64,000 bases of DNA from contig NC_089391.1 of NCBI RefSeq assembly GCF_003171515.1, positions 1,116,001 through 1,180,000 of the forward strand, read 5' to 3'. Under the pieces are notes generated by a model, which was given only the letters and a program-made list of their open reading frames with translations, made no database searches and was not told where the DNA came from. This document shows, in pieces, positions 11,104-22,300 of the stretch. Both the position numbers and the translations under genes were made by a program. This DNA comes from Pyrenophora tritici-repentis. Taxonomy: Eukaryota; Ascomycota; Dothideomycetes; Pleosporales; Pleosporaceae. Position 1 is the first letter of the stretch, and the number at the start of each line of letters is the position of its first letter.

Positions 11104-12619
11104 ATGGTCTGGTCACAGCTCGAGCCTACGGGCCCGCATGTAACCTATGTATTCCTGTCGTTCTTCCTGATCTTGTACGCGCTCTTCTCGCTGATGATAC
11201 GGAACCGGCTACATCTTTCGGAACCACCGCTGGCCACCTTGTTTGGCATTGTAAGTACCTGGTGTTTGGTATGAACTAGAAACACATCCTGACTGATATT
11301 CGATATAGATCATCGGCCCACGCGCACTAAACATTCTCAGACCCTATGACTGGGGCTTCTCTGTGAGTACCCTTGCATGTTAACAAAACTATGCTAACAT
11401 ACAACAGGATGACATAATACAAGAAACCACGCGTCTCATTGTGGGAATCCAATGTTTCGCTGTCGGCTTGGAACTTCCCAATGGCTACTTGCAAAAGAGA
11501 TGGCGCGCTCTGCTTGTTCTGCTTGGCCCCGTGATGACGTTTGGATGGCTTATTTGTGCCATGTTCATCATGCTCTTGTTCCAGACGGACTTCCAGACTG
11601 CCATGACCATAGCTGCATGCCTTACGCCTACAGATCCCGTCCTCGCAGCTTCGGTACTTTCTAACAGTCAGTTCAGCACCAGGGTACCGAGGCGGATCAG
11701 GGACCTTTTGAGCGCAGAGAGCGGGTGTAACGACGGTGTATCATTCCCATTCCTCTACATTGGCCTAAGTCTTCTACTGAAAAGTACTGCTTTTGGTGTG
11801 TTTAAGAAGTGGTTCCTCATCACTATACTCTACCAATGCGTCGTGGGTGTTCTTCTCGGTATTGCCCTGGGTCGCGTCTTCAACGCATTGTACAGGTTCT
11901 CACACGGACGCGAGTGGATGGGCCGCGCCTCTTACCTGGCTTTTTACTTACTGCTGGCTGTCTTCTCCATTGGTCTGGCATCAGTACTTGGTGTCGATGA
12001 TTTCCTGGTGGCCTTCTTCGCCGGTCGTGGTTTCTCCCACAACCAAGCGTCGCCTATGGCTGAGACTTCTCTACCGGTTATCATTGATTTGTTGATCAAT
12101 TCGGCTTTCTTCGTCTTCTTCGGTGCGATGATTCCTTGGCAGAGCTTCGGCGCGCTAGATGGCATTACAATTCCCCGCCTCTTCGCCTTGCTGGCACTTA
12201 TCCTGGTCTTCCGCCGCATCCCAATTGTATTTTCGCTTTACAAGATGAAGATGCTGCCATTGGTAAAGACAACGACCGAGGCACTCTTTGTCGGTCATTT
12301 CGGCCCAATAGGTGTTGGTGCAATCTTCCTAGCCATCGAAGCTCGCGCGCAGCTCGAGACGGGTACTTCTTTGCCTCTGCCAAGTCCGCCTGAAGACTTG
12401 CCCATGGACAGACAAAGGACGGTGACCATGATTTGGCCTATGGTCTGCTTCATTGTGCTTGGAAGTACAATGGTACATGGTTTCAGTACACTTGCTCTCA
12501 GTATCGGAGGTCATTTCGCACGCAAGGAAGGCGAGAGGGCTCCGTTGATCGGTGGAGAAAGAGAGGGGTTGCACGGTATGGTTCATGACGGCAGCGATGA
12601 TGAGGAAAATGATGAGTAG
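11104..12619 (+). CDS. Na+/H+ antiporter, Nha1/Sod2-type (CPA1 family)
   Basis: This membrane exchanger expels Na+ (and in many relatives K+) for protons and should serve salt tolerance and pH balance. Three exons, 11104-11250, 11309-11362 and 11408-12619, give 470 residues. About a dozen hydrophobic segments are visible. AACLTPTDPVLAASVLS is the ion-binding signature of fungal plasma-membrane antiporters. ESGCNDGVSFPFLYIGL follows, and GVDDFLVAFFAGRGFS lies further on. The ATG at 11104 begins MVWSQLEPTGPHVTYVFLSFF, typical of the family. The cytosolic tail after the last helix is only about 60 residues and ends in acidic DDEENDE. That is much shorter than the several-hundred-residue tails of yeast Nha1, closer to fission-yeast Sod2. 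Introns are 58 and 45 bases. Confidence 0.93.
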
Positions 12620-12968
12620 GGCAGTATTGGATAAAGCATATTTCGGAGTCATGGAGTGGTAATTGCTCGTCTACGGTGGGCAAGTCTAGTTTACGGATCA
12701 TATTTATTTTGTTATAAAAAAATTGTGTGTATGGATGTCTCATCTTCTTGCATCATGCGTTCTTTTTCCTCCTACTTCGTGATTTAATCTTATCATCTAC
12801 TTAACTATTAAACAACGCCAGTCGTGCAGGTTAAACTTACATTTCCAACCTCTCTTACTTATCCGAGTCCACCACTTTTCCGATGTTATCAAGCAGACGT
12901 ACGCGTTTCGTTGCTTCGAAAAAGTGGCTCTAGTAATGCATACCTTCCTAATATAGCTTAGTTCTATC
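12620..12968. promoter_or_regulatory. Gap upstream of carboxypeptidase gene
   Basis: This 349-base stretch is AT-rich toward the middle and lies between two plus-strand genes. I see no specific site. Confidence 0.4.
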
Positions 12969-14819
12969 ATGACCACATCTTATGCCCGGCCAAAGTCCAT
13001 TCGATCAGCAACACTCCCACCTTCAACCTCAACCCTCAAGATGGCGAGCAATACTTTGGAGAAGCAAACCAAGCAGTTACCTGAGCCACCAAAGCATCCA
13101 TACAAGCGTCAGTTCATTACAAGTGGCCTGTTTTGTTTTGCAATCTTGGGTTTCTTGAGGCATTACATCATCGCACCTACATCATCGTCACGATGGTCAC
13201 TCTCCACTGGATTCAACAGCGTTGAGACGAAAGAGCAATGTTCTCAAGTAGAACCTTTATTTCCCGCTCGAACGACAAAGGGGATGGAAGAGATGGAAGC
13301 ATACCTGACATCTGACGCGTTCCGTGATGTAGCCATTGAACGCTTATCAGGCGCCGTCAAGATACCCACGCAAAGCTACGATGACATGGGAACAATTGGC
13401 GAGGATCCACGCTGGGACATCTTCTACTCGTTTGCAGACTATCTCAGCAAGACTTACCCACTGGTGCATGCTACGCTGCAACTTGAAAAAGTTAATACCC
13501 ATGGCTTGTTGTATACATGGGCTGGTTCTGATCCCAGTTTGAAGCCGAATTTGCTCATGGCTCATCAGGATGTTGTGCCTGTGCCTGATTCGACTATTAA
13601 ACAATGGTCGTATCCGCCCTTTTCGGGCCATTATGACGGGAAGTTTGTGTGGGGGAGAGGCGCAAGCGATTGCAAGAATCAACTAATGGCTATCTTGAAC
13701 GCTGTCGAGGCGCTCATCGCTGCGGATTTCACACCCAAACGCACTCTGATCCTATCATTTGGATTCGACGAAGAGATCTCCGGGAGAGAAGGCGCACAAC
13801 ATCTCGCGAACTACCTATTGAAGAAGCTCGGCCACAACTCCATCGCCGCCATTGTAGACGAAGGCGCCGTCAACATCGAGACCTGGGGCGCAAACTTCGC
13901 CATACCAGGAGTTGCAGAAAAAGGCTACATCGATGTGGACATCGTTGTACGCATGCCCGGCGGCCATAGTAGTATCCCCCCAGCCCACAATGGCATCGGG
14001 GTCGCCAGCGAACTCATCACGCTCATCGAAGCAAACGCCTACGACCCTTACCTCGACGACTCAAACCCATACTTAGGCCTCCTCCAATGCGGCGCCTCGC
14101 ACGCCCCGGATTTCCCGCGCCCCTTGGCCAAACTCCTGCATAATCGTTCTTCACACCACAAGGCGTGTAGTAAAAAAGACGCCCTCGCGCTCGAAGCAGC
14201 AAAAGCTGGTCCCGCGGTGAAATACCTCTTCACAACCTCCGTGGCCGTCGACATCATCCACGGCGGCGTGAAAACAAACGCACTTCCCGAACGCACGCTG
14301 ATGACGGTGAATCACCGTATAAACGTTGGCTCGAGCTCTGATGTTGTCAAGACACATATCACCGCTCTTGCTGCACAAGTTGCACAAAAATATAATCTCA
14401 CGCTCCATGCGTTTAACGGGGAGGAGGAATCGCCTTCAAGTATAACGTTATCCCACGGCCCTACTATGCTTGAACCTGCTCCTGTTACACCTACTTCCCT
14501 CCTCCCCCTCTCCTCCTCCTCCTCCAACTCCTCTGACTCTAACAAAACAACACCCTACGCCATCCTCTCCGGCACTACACGCGCCCTCTACGGCAATGAC
14601 CTCCTCGTTAGCCCGGGCATTATGACGGGAAACACGGATACGCGGTACTATTGGGATTTGAGCGAGAATATCTTTAGGTACGGGCCGGGCTGGGATAGGG
14701 AACAGGTTGGTTTGGGGAATATTCATACGGTTGATGAGAGGGTAGGGGTGAGGGCGCATTTGGATACTGTGAGGTGGATGTGGGGGTGGGTTAGGAATGT
14801 TGATGAAGGGGTGTTTTGA
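12969..14819 (+). CDS. CPS1: Carboxypeptidase S (Gly-X carboxypeptidase), M20 metallopeptidase
   Basis: The yeast relative is a vacuolar, membrane-anchored zinc carboxypeptidase that releases amino acids from peptides, notably those ending Gly-X. This is one uninterrupted frame of 616 residues. A second ATG at 13041 is also plausible and would remove 24 residues. A single hydrophobic anchor (FITSGLFCFAILGFL, about residues 50-65) follows a short cytosolic segment with LPEPPKHPYKR. Metal and catalytic motifs run in order: LMAHQDVVPVP, WGRGASDCKNQL, LSFGFDEEISG, IVDEGAVNIETWG and finally NIHTVDERV. A Ser-rich insert (LSSSSSNSSDS) encoded near 14500-14540 interrupts the C-terminal part. That segment is probably a surface loop. 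Length and motif order match the family. Confidence 0.94.
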   Translation: MTTSYARPKSIRSATLPPSTSTLKMASNTLEKQTKQLPEPPKHPYKRQFITSGLFCFAILGFLRHYIIAPTSSSRWSLSTGFNSVETKEQCSQVEPLFPARTTKGMEEMEAYLTSDAFRDVAIERLSGAVKIPTQSYDDMGTIGEDPRWDIFYSFADYLSKTYPLVHATLQLEKVNTHGLLYTWAGSDPSLKPNLLMAHQDVVPVPDSTIKQWSYPPFSGHYDGKFVWGRGASDCKNQLMAILNAVEALIAADFTPKRTLILSFGFDEEISGREGAQHLANYLLKKLGHNSIAAIVDEGAVNIETWGANFAIPGVAEKGYIDVDIVVRMPGGHSSIPPAHNGIGVASELITLIEANAYDPYLDDSNPYLGLLQCGASHAPDFPRPLAKLLHNRSSHHKACSKKDALALEAAKAGPAVKYLFTTSVAVDIIHGGVKTNALPERTLMTVNHRINVGSSSDVVKTHITALAAQVAQKYNLTLHAFNGEEESPSSITLSHGPTMLEPAPVTPTSLLPLSSSSSNSSDSNKTTPYAILSGTTRALYGNDLLVSPGIMTGNTDTRYYWDLSENIFRYGPGWDREQVGLGNIHTVDERVGVRAHLDTVRWMWGWVRNVDEGVF

Positions 14820-15127
14820 GGGGGTTTGGGTGCATGGGGGACGGATGTGGGGTGCATGGAGGTTGGGGAGGAGATGAGATATGATGCAAGAGAAGGGTCG
14901 AATGAAATAGCTTATTGTAGTAAGATATAGCCAAATTCCGAGTTTAAAAAGGGCTATTTGCTCATTGCTCTATTAATCATGTTTGAAAACACTTCTTCTT
15001 CCATACTGTTGTACAAATTTTGTAGCATTCTGACCGAGCCCATTCACCATGCATAATTCTCCCAGTCTGTTATAAAAGAGCAGAAATCCCATAACACCGA
15101 CGCTATGCAAACAAAAAAGACCAAACT
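14820..15127. other. Convergent 3' ends of carboxypeptidase and TFIIE-beta
   Basis: This is 308 bases between facing gene ends. The first part is strongly G-rich on the plus strand (runs such as GGGGGTTTGGG). The rest is AT-rich. Confidence 0.5.
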
Positions 15128-15919
15128 TCACTTCCTCATACCCGAGAAATCCTTCAAGATACCAATCATATGCGTGTTTGTCTGCTTGCCACCACGACGA
15201 GGGCCCTTCTTCTTCTTGCCCGAGGGAGCAGCAACAATGACCTTTGCCTGGGTAGCAGCCGTCAACTTGTTGGCTAGCAGCATCTTGCGCAGTTCCTCCG
15301 AGTCTTCAGGCACATGGACCGAATGCCACGTCTTTGCAAAAGCCGGGTCCATGGGCAGCATGAGCGAGGGGTCATTGCCCCAGACAGTCTTTGGCACACC
15401 ATCCTTGGCGCGTCGCACCAGCACCTCGTTCTTCTCCTCCATCTTTGTGATGTCGTCGGCCACGGTGGACCAGCCGTCCTTGAGGTCCTTGATCTGCAGG
15501 CCCATGGCCGACTTTTGCGTCTGGAGATGGCCCTTGAGCTGTGCGGGGTTGCGGATGTCGAGCTTGGGCTTGTAGCGGTACTTTTCGTTGTGCGAGTCCC
15601 ATGAGATGCGGTTGCCTTGGTTGTCGGCGCGCATGAGGGCGCGCAGCTGCTCGCGCTGGATGTGGCCAGGTGGGATGTTGAGGTACTCCATTATGTCGTC
15701 GAATGTGTGCCATTTCTCCTTGCGCTCGCGCAGGAAGTCGTTGACATAGGTGAGACGGGTGAAGACGTGCTCACCCGTGCCTGTGTCTTGCGGCTGCGAG
15801 TAGACAACAGGGACTCCATCTGCTGGACGCTTGCGCTTTGCACCGCTGGCTGAAGAAGTCGAAGGCGTCGGCGAGGGTGCGTTCATGCCAGTGGCGGAGT
15901 TTGCTTTGAGAAAGGACAT
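15128..15919 (-). CDS. TFA2: General transcription factor TFIIE subunit beta (Tfa2)
   Basis: TFIIE joins the RNA polymerase II preinitiation complex and recruits and stimulates TFIIH at promoters. This subunit contacts DNA through winged-helix domains. The gene is intronless and encodes 263 residues. After a Ser/Pro-rich start and a basic stretch (GAKRKRPADG) comes FTRLTYVNDFLRERKEKWHTFDDIMEYLNI, the first winged helix. KYRYKPKLDIRNPAQLKGHLQ follows, and DLKDGWSTVADDI is a family hallmark. The C terminus is basic (GKKKKGPRRGGKQTN), which fits DNA binding. Yeast Tfa2 is somewhat longer, while other fungal members are close to this size. Divergent from the Tpr-like gene with 451 bases between them. 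Confidence 0.93.
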   Translation of the reverse strand: MSFLKANSATGMNAPSPTPSTSSASGAKRKRPADGVPVVYSQPQDTGTGEHVFTRLTYVNDFLRERKEKWHTFDDIMEYLNIPPGHIQREQLRALMRADNQGNRISWDSHNEKYRYKPKLDIRNPAQLKGHLQTQKSAMGLQIKDLKDGWSTVADDITKMEEKNEVLVRRAKDGVPKTVWGNDPSLMLPMDPAFAKTWHSVHVPEDSEELRKMLLANKLTAATQAKVIVAAPSGKKKKGPRRGGKQTNTHMIGILKDFSGMRK

Positions 15920-16370
15920 GGTTGCTGTTATGGAGATATGGGTAGAACAGGTGATGGCTTTGGTTGTATTGCGCGTGTGGATATTTGTGTGTTGTGCAGC
16001 TTCTAGCTAAAGAGTCGCACAGCGAATAGGGAGGAAACGGGCGGGCTGGTAGTGAGCGTGGGGAGTCTGCGGCGGAAGATGGGTGAGGTGAAGGTGAAGG
16101 CAAGGCAGTCAAAGCAGCTGGTAAAGGCTTAGGTTGGCGCGGAAAGAAAGGCGGTTCCGTGGTAGACGGGCGCTATGAACGCATGCAGGTCTAGCGGCTG
16201 GCCCCTGCTCGTCAAACAACTGCAGGCGCGACTGGTGATTGAGAAGAAGGGCATTTCATTGTTCGCGTCACACCCCGCCGCGACCCTTCTTTGTCTTCTT
16301 TCCTTGTCGAGTAATAACATTCAACCATTCGATAATGCGCGAGGACTTGCGATAAACCAACTACACCACT
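15920..16370. promoter_or_regulatory. Bidirectional promoter, TFIIE-beta / Tpr-like
   Basis: This is 451 bases between divergent starts of two nuclear-function genes. I can name no specific site with confidence. Confidence 0.45.
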
Positions 16371-19300
16371 ATGGCGGCGACAGCAGTCGACGTTGGCTAC
16401 CTGGCCGCGTCCTATGCCGTCCCAGAGACGACTCTTCGTTCATTACTATCCGAACCCACCGTCGAGCTAGTCCAGTCACTGCTCACCCAGATTGAGGCCA
16501 AGGCCCGCGCATACGATGACCTGCAGTCGGAGAAGATTCGCGCCGATGTCGAGCTTGAGGCTGCTGTGCAGGGCGGCGAGCAGCGCGCGCGAAGCTTAAA
16601 GGCCACGGCAGAGAAGGCGCAGAAGGAGGCTGAAGAGCTAAAGAAGAAGTTAATTCAGGAAGGTAAGGGACAAGATGAGCCGACTTGCTGTGTAGATGCT
16701 AACTGGATCCCAGAAAATGCCAGGCAGGAGGCACAGACAGCACTGCAGAAGCTACAGGCTACGGCCACCAGCTCAACGTCTGAGACGCAGGCACTTGAGT
16801 CGCGCATCAAGACTCTCGAGTCCCATAACCGCGATGCCATTGCCATGCACGAGGCAAAGACGGCTGCCCACGACCGTCTAGCCAAGGAGCTCTCGGAGCA
16901 ACACCAAAAGTCAGTTGAGCTGCGCAAGCAAGTGTCTGCCCTTGAAGAGAAGACCCAGTCGCTGGAGAGCGCTGCCACCAACGTCAAGTTCCGTGAGGCC
17001 AATCTGCAGCAGGAGATTGAGCAGCTGCGCAACAATAACGACTGGTACACGACCGAGCTCAAGACCCGCGCCGACGACCACAGCAAGTACCGAAAGGAAA
17101 AGAACGCCCAGATTGCCCAGCTGCAGCGTGAGAATGCCGATGCCGCCGAGACCATCGACACTCTGCGCCGCTCCGAGACGCTGCTACGACAACACATCGA
17201 GGAGCTCAAGAGCAAGGCCGAGGAGGATCGTCTGCGCATTGAAGAGCTGGAGAATGAGGTGTCGCAATCAGAGACCAAGTTCCATCTGGAGCTTGACAGT
17301 GCACGACGACTTGCCACGCTGCACCAGCAGAATCACGAGATGACCAAGAAGCGCCTGGAGCAATTGCAGGCCGACACTGAGCGGGTACAAGAAGACGCTG
17401 CCAACGAGATCGGACAGCTCCAAGCCGAGTATGAGATGGAGCGTACCAAGGCCGCAGAGGCTGAAGCCCGCACCGTTGAGCTCGAGACACTGGTAGAGTC
17501 CCTCAAGAGCGACAACTCTGACCTTCGCAGTTCCGTACGCGTCCCCGGAACACCACGACACGGCATGAACGGTGGCTTTAGTACCCCAGGCAGGGCAGGT
17601 TCACCTGCCGTCTTCTCTCCTGGTGGCTCGCAGCTCAAGGCTGATGCATCCAAGACCCAGTTGCTAATCGAAAACAACGACCTCAAGAAGGAGCTCCGTA
17701 GAGTCCGGGAGAAACACGAAGAGCAGAACGCAGTACTCAACGAAATGCTCCAGGAGCTAGAAAGCCGCCAACCCGAGTTTGAAGAGATTCGTCGCCAGAA
17801 TGACGCCCTCATCGAACAAAACAACGAGATCTCCAGTCTGCTTGATGATGCCATCTCTGAACGTGAGGCAGCTCAAAAGGATTCACGTAAGGCTCTGGGT
17901 GATTTGGAAGGCATGCAGAGCGAGAATAACCTGCTACAACGCCAGCTCGGGGACCTGACCATTCAGTTGCGTTCACTAATGTGGCGAATTGAAGCAGAGA
18001 AGAACGGTCTCGGCTCTCTGCCGGAAGACCAGCAACGGTTCCTCATCACAGCCGTGGAGAAGAACGAAGTTGCCGACGAGTTCCTGCCAACTGATTCGCC
18101 TACACAGAACATGATCACGCAGTATCTTACTCTCTACAATGACATCAAGACGCTTCAGCAACAAAACTCTGAACTTCTCCGTACAATCCGACAAGTCGGT
18201 GATGAACAGGAGAAGCAAGAGTCTCGTATGAAGTCGGAGCAGTATCAAAAGGACATCGAGGAGCTTGGTCATCTCCGCTCTGTGGTTGCCGAGAAGGATG
18301 AGGAAATTCAGTCACTCCTGGTTCGCTCACAAACCCTGAAGACGGAACGCGACATGTACAGTCGCATCGTCGGCGGTCGTAACCAAATGCCATCGCACGC
18401 TCAGTCGACATCTGCCTTTGCACAGTCAGTACCGGCCACTGGCGCTCCCCTGCAGCTCGAAAACGGAAACGCGTCCCGTGAGATTCCAGAGTACAGCAAG
18501 CTTATCAAGGATCTCCAATCGCACATCGACCTACTCAAGGAGGAGAGTGCTACCGATCGAGCTACCCTGAAGTCTCAAGTCGACGGTCTTACCAAGGACA
18601 ATACTCAGCTTCAGAGTGACAAGCTCCGTTGCGAGTCGCAACTGCGACGAGAGCAAGATAGGTATGCTCGCCTCGAGGGCAGCATCAAGCTGCTCCAGTC
18701 CGAAAAGGACTCTCTCCAAGAGCGCTACAACAAGGTCCAAGCCACCATGGCCCAGCAGGACGACAACCTTGTCAAGGCCACTCAGAATGCGGCTGAAGCT
18801 GAGGCCCGCCTTCAGAGCTTGCAGGGCGAGATGGTACAGCTTAGAGCATCTCAACAGATGTCTGCAACGATTGAGGTACGTCTCAAGGAGCGCAACCAAG
18901 AGTTGATGACGGAGCGAGATCGACTGAGCAGCATGGTGTCCTCCATCCAGAGCCTACGCAACGAAGCCGAACTAGCCACTGCAGAGAGTAGGCGAGAACT
19001 ACAGAACAGTGTTGACAAGCTTCGTATGGACCTGCAGTCTGCCGAACGCAGACTGGAAGATGAGGCCGCTGAACACAAGAGGGCAACCCAACAGCGGGAC
19101 TATGAGCGTATGGAAGCGCAACGAAGGATAGACGACCTCATCACAGCGCGAAACAGTGCGGAAGTAAAGGCTGCTACTGCCGACTCAACCCGTCAACAGC
19201 TTGAACAACGCATCAAAGATCTGCAGAATCAACTTCAGACCGCCGAGGAGCGTGTAGCAGCTCTTCAACCACGCCCCGAATCGACCGAGGAAGCAGATTC

Positions 19301-22300
19301 GGCCAGCCGTGAAGAAGAGCTCATTGCACAGGTTTCGGAGCTTAAGCGCAAGCTTGAGCGTAAGGAGGAGGACCTCGAGGCTGTCACTGCTCAGATTGCA
19401 GGCTTCCAGGATATCGCCCAGGAGGCTGAGAACCGGTTACAGACCTTTGTCGAGGCCCACGAACGCCTGCAAGAGCAGCTCAGTTTAGCAGAGCAAGAGA
19501 AGGATGCTACTATCAACGACCTCCAGCAACGTGTCAACGACATATCTTCTGAACTTGCTACCAGTAGCACCGAGCTTACCGAGTTGCGAGGACAGCATGA
19601 GCAAGAGACCTTGGTACTCAAGCAAGAGAAAGAGACTTTGGAGGCAGAGATTGTTCGCCTTCAAAACGACGTGGCTGACTACAAGGCCGAGGCCGAGAAC
19701 CAAACCCAGTATGTCAAGACGCAAGCCGACATTGCTGAGCGCGCCCAGAAGGACTACGAGCATGAGTTTCAAAAGCACGCCGAGAGTATGCAGAAGCTCC
19801 GAGAAGTACGGGACCAGTACAACGAACTCCAGACCCAGATCACGGAATTCAAGACACAAGCCGAAGCTGCCCGCACTACGCTGGAACAGAGCCAAGAGCA
19901 TTGGAAGTCAACCGAAGGCCGCTATGAGGAGCAGCTAGCAGAAGCCAAGCGTCGCCATGATGATCTGAAGCAGTACAACCAGACCTTGCTCAAGCAATTC
20001 GACGAGTACAAAGAGCAAATCAACAGCTTGAAGAACGACCGTGGCGCGTCAGCAGCGGCAGGTGATGCAGGCACTGCTGAAGCAGGTTCAAGTAATCTTC
20101 AGGATATTGAGTCGTATCTCCGCCGCGAAAAGGAGATTCTGGAAGTCCAGCTGAACCTCAAGGTACAAGAATCCAAGCGTCTGGAGCAGCAGTTGGCGCA
20201 TGCCCAAGGTCAACTGGACCAAACGCGTGAAAAGTTGCTAGAAGAACAAGCAAAGAATTCCGGGTCACAGAATGGTTCAAGCCTTGCTCATCTCAACAAG
20301 AACCTCGAGGAGCTCAACGTCTACCGGGAGAGCAATGCAACTTTGCGAAGCGAAAACCTGCGTCTCCAGGCTTCGTTCGCTGAAAAGGCCAAGGCACTGG
20401 AGGATCTGCAGAGCGAACTTGAACCTTTACAGGTCCGTGTTACCGAGCTCGAGGGCGAGCTTGAGCTCAACAGTGGTCATCTCAAGGCTGTCGAAGAGGA
20501 CCGCGACCGTTGGCAGAAGCGTCACCAGGATGTACTCCAGCGTTACGACCGCATCGACCCCAAGGAACTTGAAGATCTGAAGAAGCAGATTGAAGAGTAC
20601 AAGAGCGAGCGAGATCAGGCTCTGGAGCAAGTCAACAGTCTCAATGAACAACTCAAAGATGCTACCGAAAAGCTGGAGAAAGCAATGGCAACGAAGGCTG
20701 AAGAGATACAGGCTGCGAAGGAGGCCGAGACGAAGATTGCGAGAGACAAGTTCAATAGAAGACACGCCGAAAAGATGAATGAGAAGAAAGCAGAGATGGC
20801 AGAATTGCAAAAGAAACTTGATGCCGTTCAAACGGAGCTCGCAACTTCACAGACGGCACACGCGGACGCTGCGGTCTCACAAGAGCAGGTGGCGAAACTG
20901 CAGAAAGAGTTGGAACAGACTCGCACTCAACTTGCGGCAGCCCAGCGAGATCTCAAGTCCGCAAACACTGCTCGTGATGAAGCCTTGGCCAAGGCAGCCA
21001 CATCAGCGCAATCTGTGAAAGATGCAGAGGGAGGTGAAGAAGGTCAGATCAATGAGGGCGGCAATGAGGCTATTACTCAGCGACTTGCGGAGTTGGAGAA
21101 GCAGCTGGCAGAAGCCCAACGGAAGGCTGCAGAGGCAGAGCAACAGCGGTCTGAGGCAGTCGCTCAACTCACCACTCTGCAGGCCCAGCTTTCGGCACAA
21201 AAGAATGGTCTACAGAGTCTGCAAAAGGAAACAGTAAGTCACCCGCACCCTTCGCAACATGCCCATCACTCATTTTTGCAGGCTGAGAAGGACACCACTA
21301 TCACTGAGCTTCAACAACAACTCTTACAACCCCAGGCTCAGGATCAACAACCTGCAGTCAACCCGGCTCCTGCTGTTGACTCCACCATACAGGCAGAGGT
21401 AGAGAAGCTCAAGAACGAGCTTGCTAGCAAAGCCAAAGAGGTCGACGATCTGCGGGCTCAGCTTAACGCTGCAAAGTCTGCCGAGCGCACGACAGAACCG
21501 GAAACCTCACAAAGCAATGAAGCGGTTGCGGCTATCAAAGCCTCACTCGATCAACGAGAGACTGAGCTGAAGGCACTCGAGGCGTCCCTGAACATCCGTG
21601 AAGCGGACCTGAACACTCGTCAAGACTTGGTCGCTAAGAGGGAGGTTAAATCCGAAGACCTTAAAGTCAAGGCAAACAAGAGAATTGCTGAGCTCAAGAA
21701 GGACTATGAGTCACAGATTGCTACTCTACAGGAGACGCATCAAGCTGAGGTCGAACGTCTACAACAAGAAAAGCAGACATCCGACGCACCTGCCCCCCCT
21801 GTATCCGATGGCGTAATACCGACGGACGACCTACCGCGGCCTACCGTCACAAGCAATCAGTTCGCACTGTGGTTGAGGGCCAACGCAGCCGCTGCTGATG
21901 TGGTCAAGACGCAAATAGGCATCAACGTTAAGAAAGCTTGTGTCGGAAGGGACGAGCTCATTACCAAGCTTCGTCAAGAGGTCGAACAGCTCAACACTCA
22001 GAAGGCCATTGATAGCATAACTGCTGTCAAGCAAGAGCCAGAACAGGTGAAACCAGCCGAGGACCCAGAAGTTACGGCCGCGTGGGAGGAAAAAGTGAAG
22101 CAAAAGGTGAAAGAGAAGGAAGTGAACCTGACCAAGACGTTTGAAATGAAGTCCAAGGTCAAAGACTCGCAGCTTGCGCTTGTCCGAGCCCGATTCGCCT
22201 ACGTCGAGAAGGCTTCTAAAGAGACGCCCACAGAGGAGGTTGCGAAGGTGTATGCGATTGCAATGACTCAGAAGCCTGAAGTCAAGGCCGTCGCACAACC

